Part shown: positions 59,938 through 64,000 of the stretch, one piece after another
Numbering within the stretch: the stretch's first letter is position 1
Layout of the letters: every line of letters begins with the position of its first letter
Assembly (NCBI RefSeq): GCF_025836995.1
Contig: NZ_CP107546.1
Location: 3,224,001 to 3,288,000 of the forward strand
Length of the DNA stretch: 64,000 nucleotides
Reading direction: 5' to 3'
DNA from: Microbacterium sp. M28
Lineage (GTDB): Bacteria; Actinomycetota; Actinomycetes; Actinomycetales; Microbacteriaceae
The notes under the pieces: model-generated
Databases searched by the model: none
Told to the model about the DNA's origin: nothing
What the model saw: only the letters and a program-made list of their open reading frames with translations
Made by a program: the position numbers and the translations under genes

Positions 59938-60617
59938 GACGCACCTCCTCGACTCCCGAGCGCGGATGCCGTGGGCACGGTGTCACGGTGGCGCGCATCG
60001 AGCAATCGCAGAAGCGCACTCGACCCGTCGAGTTCGGCGGCGACGGTCCTCAGGCTCGTGAGGTCGTCGACGTCGGTGAGCAGCGGCAGATCGGCGACGC
60101 TCAGGCCGGCATCCACCAGCCGAGCCCGCTGCACGGCACCGGTGTCGTCCTGTGACATGGCGACCCCGCGCACGAGGTCTCCTCTCGGCTTCCCTCCGAC
60201 GTGAGCTTCGCGCAGCCCCAGCAACCAGAACCCGCCGTCGGCGGCGGGGCCGAACCAGGCGTCGACGCCGAGCGGCCACCGGTGCGCCAGCGCGCCGAGC
60301 AGTTCGGGGTCGACCTGCGGCGTGTCCATGCCGATGAGCAGCACGGGTCCAGCGACGCGGTCGAGGACGTCGGCGATCCGATCATCGAGATCACCGGCGG
60401 CCTGCGGGACCTGATCGAACCCCTCGACCGGCGCGAGCTCTCCCTGCACGCACAGCACCCGGCCTGCGTCGACCTCGCGCACCGCCGCGATGGTGTCATC
60501 GAGCGCGGCCCGCGCGATCGACGCTGCGTCCTCGAGCGAGAACGGCGGATGCAACCGCGTCTTGACCCGACCGGGGACGCACTCTTTCGCCATGATGATG
60601 ACCGTGACGTCGTTCAT
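59934..60617 (-). CDS. DUF2064 (TIGR04282) sugar-nucleotide-transferase-like protein
   Basis: 227-aa protein with a nucleotidyltransferase-like fold: VIIMAKECVPGRVKTRL at the start and LIGMDTPQVDPELL as the acidic metal motif. The family occurs beside GT2 and methyltransferase genes in actinobacteria; its reaction is unproven. ATG 60617 overlaps the GT2 stop. Confidence 0.85.
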   Translation of the reverse strand: MNDVTVIIMAKECVPGRVKTRLHPPFSLEDAASIARAALDDTIAAVREVDAGRVLCVQGELAPVEGFDQVPQAAGDLDDRIADVLDRVAGPVLLIGMDTPQVDPELLGALAHRWPLGVDAWFGPAADGGFWLLGLREAHVGGKPRGDLVRGVAMSQDDTGAVQRARLVDAGLSVADLPLLTDVDDLTSLRTVAAELDGSSALLRLLDARHRDTVPTASALGSRGGAS

Positions 60618-61276
60618 GCGTACCTCCGCAGCATCCGGAGCATGTCGCCGATGGCCTGAGCCGTCCCTACGACGGTGCCGGTGACCTTGGATCTGCCCAC
60701 GCGGGGCCGGTAGTCGACGGGCACCTCGTGGATGCGCCATCCGGCGCGGCGTGCACGCAGCACGAGCTCCAGCGGATAGCCGCTGCGGCGGTCCCGGATG
60801 CCGAGTTGGAGAAGTCGCTCGCGGTTCGCCGCGCGCATCGGACCGAGGTCCCGGAGGTCGACATGCATCCGACGACGCACGAACCAGAGCAGCACCGCAT
60901 TGGCGAATCGCGCGTGCAGCGGCCAGGCCGACGCGGCGACGCTGACGCGCCGACCCAGCACGAGATCCTGCTCGCCGCGACGAACCGGGTCGACGACGCG
61001 GTCGAGCTGGCGCATGTCGAACGAGCCGTCCGCGTCGCAGAACGCCACGATCGGGGCCGTCGCCGCCATGAGACCGGCGTGGACGGCCGACCCGTATCCA
61101 CGCTGAGCGGCCGTCACGACCGTCGCCCCGAAGCGGGCGGCGATCTCTGGCGACCCGTCGGTGGAGCCGTTGTCCACCACGATCGCGCGATAGCCCGACG
61201 GCAGTTCGGCGAGCAATGACGGAAGCGCCCGTGCCTCATCGAGACAGGGCAGGATCACGTCGACGGAAGAACTCAT
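60614..61276 (-). CDS. family 2 glycosyltransferase
   Basis: 220-aa GT-A enzyme. VDVILPCLDEARALPSLLAEL and VVDNGSTDGS at the nucleotide site, metal-binding CDADGSFD, and later RSGYPLELVLRARRAGW. No membrane helix, so likely a polyprenyl-phosphate sugar synthase. First gene of the three-gene operon; ATG 61276. The 112-bp divergent region to the response regulator has a CCTTACG motif at 61321 shared with 57651. Confidence 0.87.
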   Translation of the reverse strand: MSSSVDVILPCLDEARALPSLLAELPSGYRAIVVDNGSTDGSPEIAARFGATVVTAAQRGYGSAVHAGLMAATAPIVAFCDADGSFDMRQLDRVVDPVRRGEQDLVLGRRVSVAASAWPLHARFANAVLLWFVRRRMHVDLRDLGPMRAANRERLLQLGIRDRRSGYPLELVLRARRAGWRIHEVPVDYRPRVGRSKVTGTVVGTAQAIGDMLRMLRRYA

Positions 61277-61388
61277 ACCCAGAATGTAGGAACCGCACGC
61301 GCGCTGCGCCGCCCCCAAACCCTTACGAACCGCGGACGAGCTGCCCTGACCACCCCCGTTCGCGCGGGCGCCGACCTACTCTGGGTCC

Positions 61389-62111
61389 ATGACGTCGACC
61401 GCGCCCGCCGAACCCGCCGGGGACCTCGTCGACCGTCGCGTCCTGATCGTCGAGGACGACCCGATGGTCTGCGAAGTCGCGGCGACGTACCTCCGAACGG
61501 CCGGCTTCCTCGTCGACGTCGCGTCCGACGCCTTCTCCGGGCTGGATGCCGTCGCCACGACGCAACCGGATCTCGTCGTCCTGGACCGCATGCTGCCCGG
61601 TGTCGACGGGGTCGAGGTGTGCCGCCGCATCCGGGCGACGTCGCTGGTGCCCGTGATCATGCTGACCGCGCTCGGCGCACCCGAGGACCGGATCGACGGG
61701 CTCGAAGCCGGTGCGGACGACTACCTGACCAAGCCCTTCTCGCCGCGCGAGCTCGTGCTGCGCGTGCAATCGGTGCTGCGCCGCAGCCTCGCCGCGTTCG
61801 CGCCGGAGGCGCCGTTCGATCTCGGCGACTTCCACCTGGACCCTTCGGCTCGGATCGTGACGGCGTCCGGCACGCCGCTGGAGCTCTCGGCCCGCGAGTT
61901 CGACCTGTTCGCGTTCCTGCTGAAGCATCCGCGGCAGACCTTCGACCGCCAGACCCTGCTGCGGACGGTGTGGGGCTGGGAGTTCGGCGACCTCTCCACG
62001 GTGACGGTTACCATGCGCAGACTGCGCGAGAAGATCGAAGCCGACCCCGGACATCCGCAGATCCTCGTCACCGTCTGGGGCGTGGGGTACCGTCTCGACC
62101 TCGGAGGCTGA
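61389..62111 (+). CDS. OmpR-family response regulator
   Basis: 240-aa regulator. Receiver domain with the acidic pocket VEDD, phospho-acceptor Asp in VVLDRMLPG and Lys in LTKPFSPREL; winged-helix domain ending TVTMRRLREKIE and VWGVGYRL. First of a two-gene TCS operon; one base separates its stop from the sensor kinase ATG. Divergent from the GT2 operon. Confidence 0.92.
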   Translation: MTSTAPAEPAGDLVDRRVLIVEDDPMVCEVAATYLRTAGFLVDVASDAFSGLDAVATTQPDLVVLDRMLPGVDGVEVCRRIRATSLVPVIMLTALGAPEDRIDGLEAGADDYLTKPFSPRELVLRVQSVLRRSLAAFAPEAPFDLGDFHLDPSARIVTASGTPLELSAREFDLFAFLLKHPRQTFDRQTLLRTVWGWEFGDLSTVTVTMRRLREKIEADPGHPQILVTVWGVGYRLDLGG

Positions 62112-62112
62112 C

Positions 62113-63255
62113 ATGCCGTTGCCCGACTTCCTCACCATCGTCGGCATGGCGCTCGCGTGCGCGCTGGTCGTCGGCGCACTGGGTCTGCTCGCGCTGCGGC
62201 TCCTGCACCGACGCCCGCTCATCGCGCAACTGTTCGTCGTCGTTCTGACCTCGGTGCTGTCGCTGGCCGCCGGGGTGCTCGCGGTCGCGCTCGCGATGTA
62301 CATCTCGGCGCACGACTTCCTCGTCGTCGTGACCGTGACGCTCGTCTCCGCCGTCGTCTCGGTCGGCGTCGCGCTGCTGCTGGGTCTGCGCATCGCCAGG
62401 GCCGGGGACGAACTGCGCCGCCTCACCCACGCCATGGGAGAAGGAGAGCTCGTCGACCAGCATCCGTCGGCGGCGCCGAGCGCCGAGTTCGAGGCGCTCG
62501 CCACCGAACTCGCCGAGACCAGCCACCGCCTCGCGCAGGCCCGCGAGGAGGTGCAGGCCATCGACGCCTCCCGCAGGGAGCTCGTCGCGTGGATCTCGCA
62601 CGACCTGCGCTCCCCGCTGAGCGGGCTGCGGGCGATGACGGAGGCGCTCGAGGACGGCCTCGCCGACGACACCGCCCGGTTCCACCATCAGATGCGTCTG
62701 CAGGTCGATCGGCTGACCTCGCTCGTGGACAACCTTTTCGAACTGTCGAAGATCTCCTCCGGAACGCTCGTGCTCGCCCTCGAACCGCTCTCGCTGCACG
62801 ACCTGGTCAGCGATGCGGCGGCGGAGCTGGCACCAGTGGCGCAGGCGAAGAGCATCGTTCTGGTGGAACGGACGAGCCCCGACCACACGCTCGTCGGAGA
62901 TCCGCGCGAACTGTCACGCGTGGTGTCGAACCTGCTCATGAACGCGCTGGAGCACACGCCGACCGGCGGCGAGGTTCGGATCACCACGGCACAGGATGCC
63001 GACGGCGTGATGCTCTCGGTCCGCGACTCCGGCGCCGGCATCGCCGAGGAGGACCTCGACCGGATCTTCGACCCCGGCTGGCGCGGCACGCATGCCCGCA
63101 CACCGGTCTCCGGCATCAGCGGTACCAGCGGCGCAGGCCTCGGACTCGCGATCGTGCGCGGGATCGTCGAGGCGCACCAGGGGCGCATCAGCGCGACGAA
63201 CGAGCCGAACGGATGCCGCTTCGACGTGCGGCTGCCCTCAGCGGCGGCGAGCTGA
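62113..63255 (+). CDS. sensor histidine kinase
   Basis: 380-aa membrane kinase with two N-terminal helices (about 8-32 and 37-90, the second hydrophobic region probably two helices) and little extracellular domain, then HAMP-like helix, H-box VAWISHDLRSPLSGL (His about 164), N-box LLMNALEHTP, and G boxes RDSGAGIAEEDL and GAGLGLAIVRGIVEAH. The small exposed region suggests sensing within the membrane. Partner of the regulator at 61389. Confidence 0.92.
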   Translation: MPLPDFLTIVGMALACALVVGALGLLALRLLHRRPLIAQLFVVVLTSVLSLAAGVLAVALAMYISAHDFLVVVTVTLVSAVVSVGVALLLGLRIARAGDELRRLTHAMGEGELVDQHPSAAPSAEFEALATELAETSHRLAQAREEVQAIDASRRELVAWISHDLRSPLSGLRAMTEALEDGLADDTARFHHQMRLQVDRLTSLVDNLFELSKISSGTLVLALEPLSLHDLVSDAAAELAPVAQAKSIVLVERTSPDHTLVGDPRELSRVVSNLLMNALEHTPTGGEVRITTAQDADGVMLSVRDSGAGIAEEDLDRIFDPGWRGTHARTPVSGISGTSGAGLGLAIVRGIVEAHQGRISATNEPNGCRFDVRLPSAAAS

Positions 63256-63281
63256 CAGCATCCGGAAGGCGGGCGTACGAT

Positions 63282-63353
63282 CCGGAGGAGAACGCGCGAT
63301 CGGGAGGTCCGCAACGCGGCAATCGGTCCTCCCGTTCGCGTGTTCTCCTCCGG
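63282..63353. terminator. GGAGGAGAAC intergenic palindrome (family B, copy 3)
   Basis: CCGGAGGAGAACGCGCG (63282-63298) and CGCGTGTTCTCCTCCGG (63337-63353) pair with one G-U; inner GGGAGGTCC/GGTCCTCCC also pair. 72 bp, like copy 1. It follows the kinase stop codon and precedes the MFS gene. Confidence 0.7.
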
Positions 63354-63439
63354 TTACGGATGCGTCCGGGGAGGGGCGAGCGCCCTCCCGTACGGATGCA
63401 TCCGGATGGGGTCGGACGCCGCCCCGCTACGCTGACCCG

Positions 63440-64000
63440 GTGACGAGTTCCCGCGGACGGCTGACCGTCGCGCCGCTGTACCTGGCCGGTTTCACGACCG
63501 CGTTCGGAGCGCACGGCGTCGCCAGCGTGCTGGGTGCGGAATCGGACGACATCGGGATGTCGCTGCTGACGTTCGGTGCTGTCCTCGCGCTGTACGACGT
63601 CGCCGAGGTGTTCCTCAAACCGGTCTTCGGCGTGCTCAGCGACCGGATCGGCGTGAAGCCGGTGATCCTCGGCGGTCTCGTCGCGTTCGCCGCGGCATCC
63701 GCCGTCGCGCTGTTCTTCGCCAGCCCTCTGGCACTCGCGCTCGTCCGGCTCGGGCAGGGCGCCGCGGCGTCGGCGTTCTCGCCCTCGTCGTCCGCGGCCG
63801 TCGCGCGGCTCGCGGGCGACGAGCTGCTCGGGCGGTACTTCGGCCGCTACGGCGCCTGGAAGAGCATGGGCTACATGCTCGGTCCGATCCTCGGCATCTG
63901 GCTCGCCTACGCGTTCGGGCTGCAAGCCGTCTACGGCGTGCTCGTGATCCTCGCGCTGGTCGCCGCGATCGCCGTCGCCGTCGGGGTGCCGCACCTGGCC
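63440..64000 (+). CDS. MFS transporter (partial, 3' end outside the window)
   Basis: 187 codons of an open reading frame from GTG 63440 to the window edge. Five to six hydrophobic segments and the MFS loop motif GVLSDRIGVKPVI after helix 2 are visible, then RLGQGAAASAFSPSSSAAVARL in helix 4. It looks like a 12-helix drug or metabolite exporter. Substrate unknown. Confidence 0.82.
   Translation, partial: MTSSRGRLTVAPLYLAGFTTAFGAHGVASVLGAESDDIGMSLLTFGAVLALYDVAEVFLKPVFGVLSDRIGVKPVILGGLVAFAAASAVALFFASPLALALVRLGQGAAASAFSPSSSAAVARLAGDELLGRYFGRYGAWKSMGYMLGPILGIWLAYAFGLQAVYGVLVILALVAAIAVAVGVPHLA

Overview
The window is high-GC chromosomal DNA from an actinobacterium, most likely Microbacterium or a close relative in the Microbacteriaceae. 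The clues are the G/C-rich third codon positions, frequent GTG/TTG/CTG starts, tight ATGA/GTGA gene coupling, the actinobacterial families present (Mrp antiporter with fused A-B subunits, ECF41 sigma factors, a PopR/ClgR-type regulator, accessory ClpP pair) and the constant recurrence of the word GCATCC/GGATGC. About 66 genes are densely packed and no gene-free stretch exceeds 300 bases. I see no rRNA, tRNA, CRISPR array, insertion sequence or prophage.

Layout. 1-12.9 kb: end of an Mrp Na+/H+ antiporter operon, a small membrane protein, an ESX-like helical protein plus alpha/beta hydrolase pair, a low-molecular-weight phosphatase coupled to purB (CTG start), two membrane proteins, a regulator, a sulfurtransferase, a DivIVA-type coiled-coil protein and a DMT exporter. 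12.9-25 kb: an arabinoside/plant-glycan utilisation locus (GH51, ThuA-like, GH127, GH3, a sugar ABC transporter, two LacI regulators with candidate operators). 25-28.4 kb: a Zn-alcohol dehydrogenase/cupin operon with a divergent regulator and a DUF1254/1214 protein. 28.5-30.1 kb: a PopR-like regulator and an accessory clpP pair in which one subunit has lost the catalytic serine; two matching palindromes lie upstream of regulator and operon. 30.4-32.9 kb: a manganese-type ABC transporter under a DtxR/MntR-type operator. 33.1-36.9 kb: an M3 peptidase, a PLP-dependent trans-sulfuration enzyme and its divergent Lrp regulator.

37-48.4 kb is the most interesting region: an OhrR-like MarR regulator in an operon with an ECF41 sigma factor, surrounded by three paralogous NmrA-type oxidoreductases, a classical SDR (frameshifted at its end), three alpha/beta hydrolases, an FAD reductase, a second ECF41 sigma factor and a stand-alone copy of the ECF41 C-terminal domain. 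Six promoters of the form YGTCACA-N16-(G/T/A)(G/A)TC precede these units, which looks like a self-contained redox/electrophile-responsive ECF41 regulon.

48.4-54.2 kb holds an acyl-CoA synthetase, a small membrane protein, an alpha/beta hydrolase, a MATE exporter and an alcohol dehydrogenase. 54.3-63.3 kb holds a cell-envelope/glycosyl-transfer cluster (membrane glycosyltransferase, sugar epimerase, MTAP-family phosphorylase, cytochrome b plus a Tat-exported SUOX-like molybdoprotein, methyltransferase, DUF2064, GT2) next to a two-component system. An MFS transporter runs off the right edge. Several intergenic hairpin repeat families punctuate gene ends across the window.
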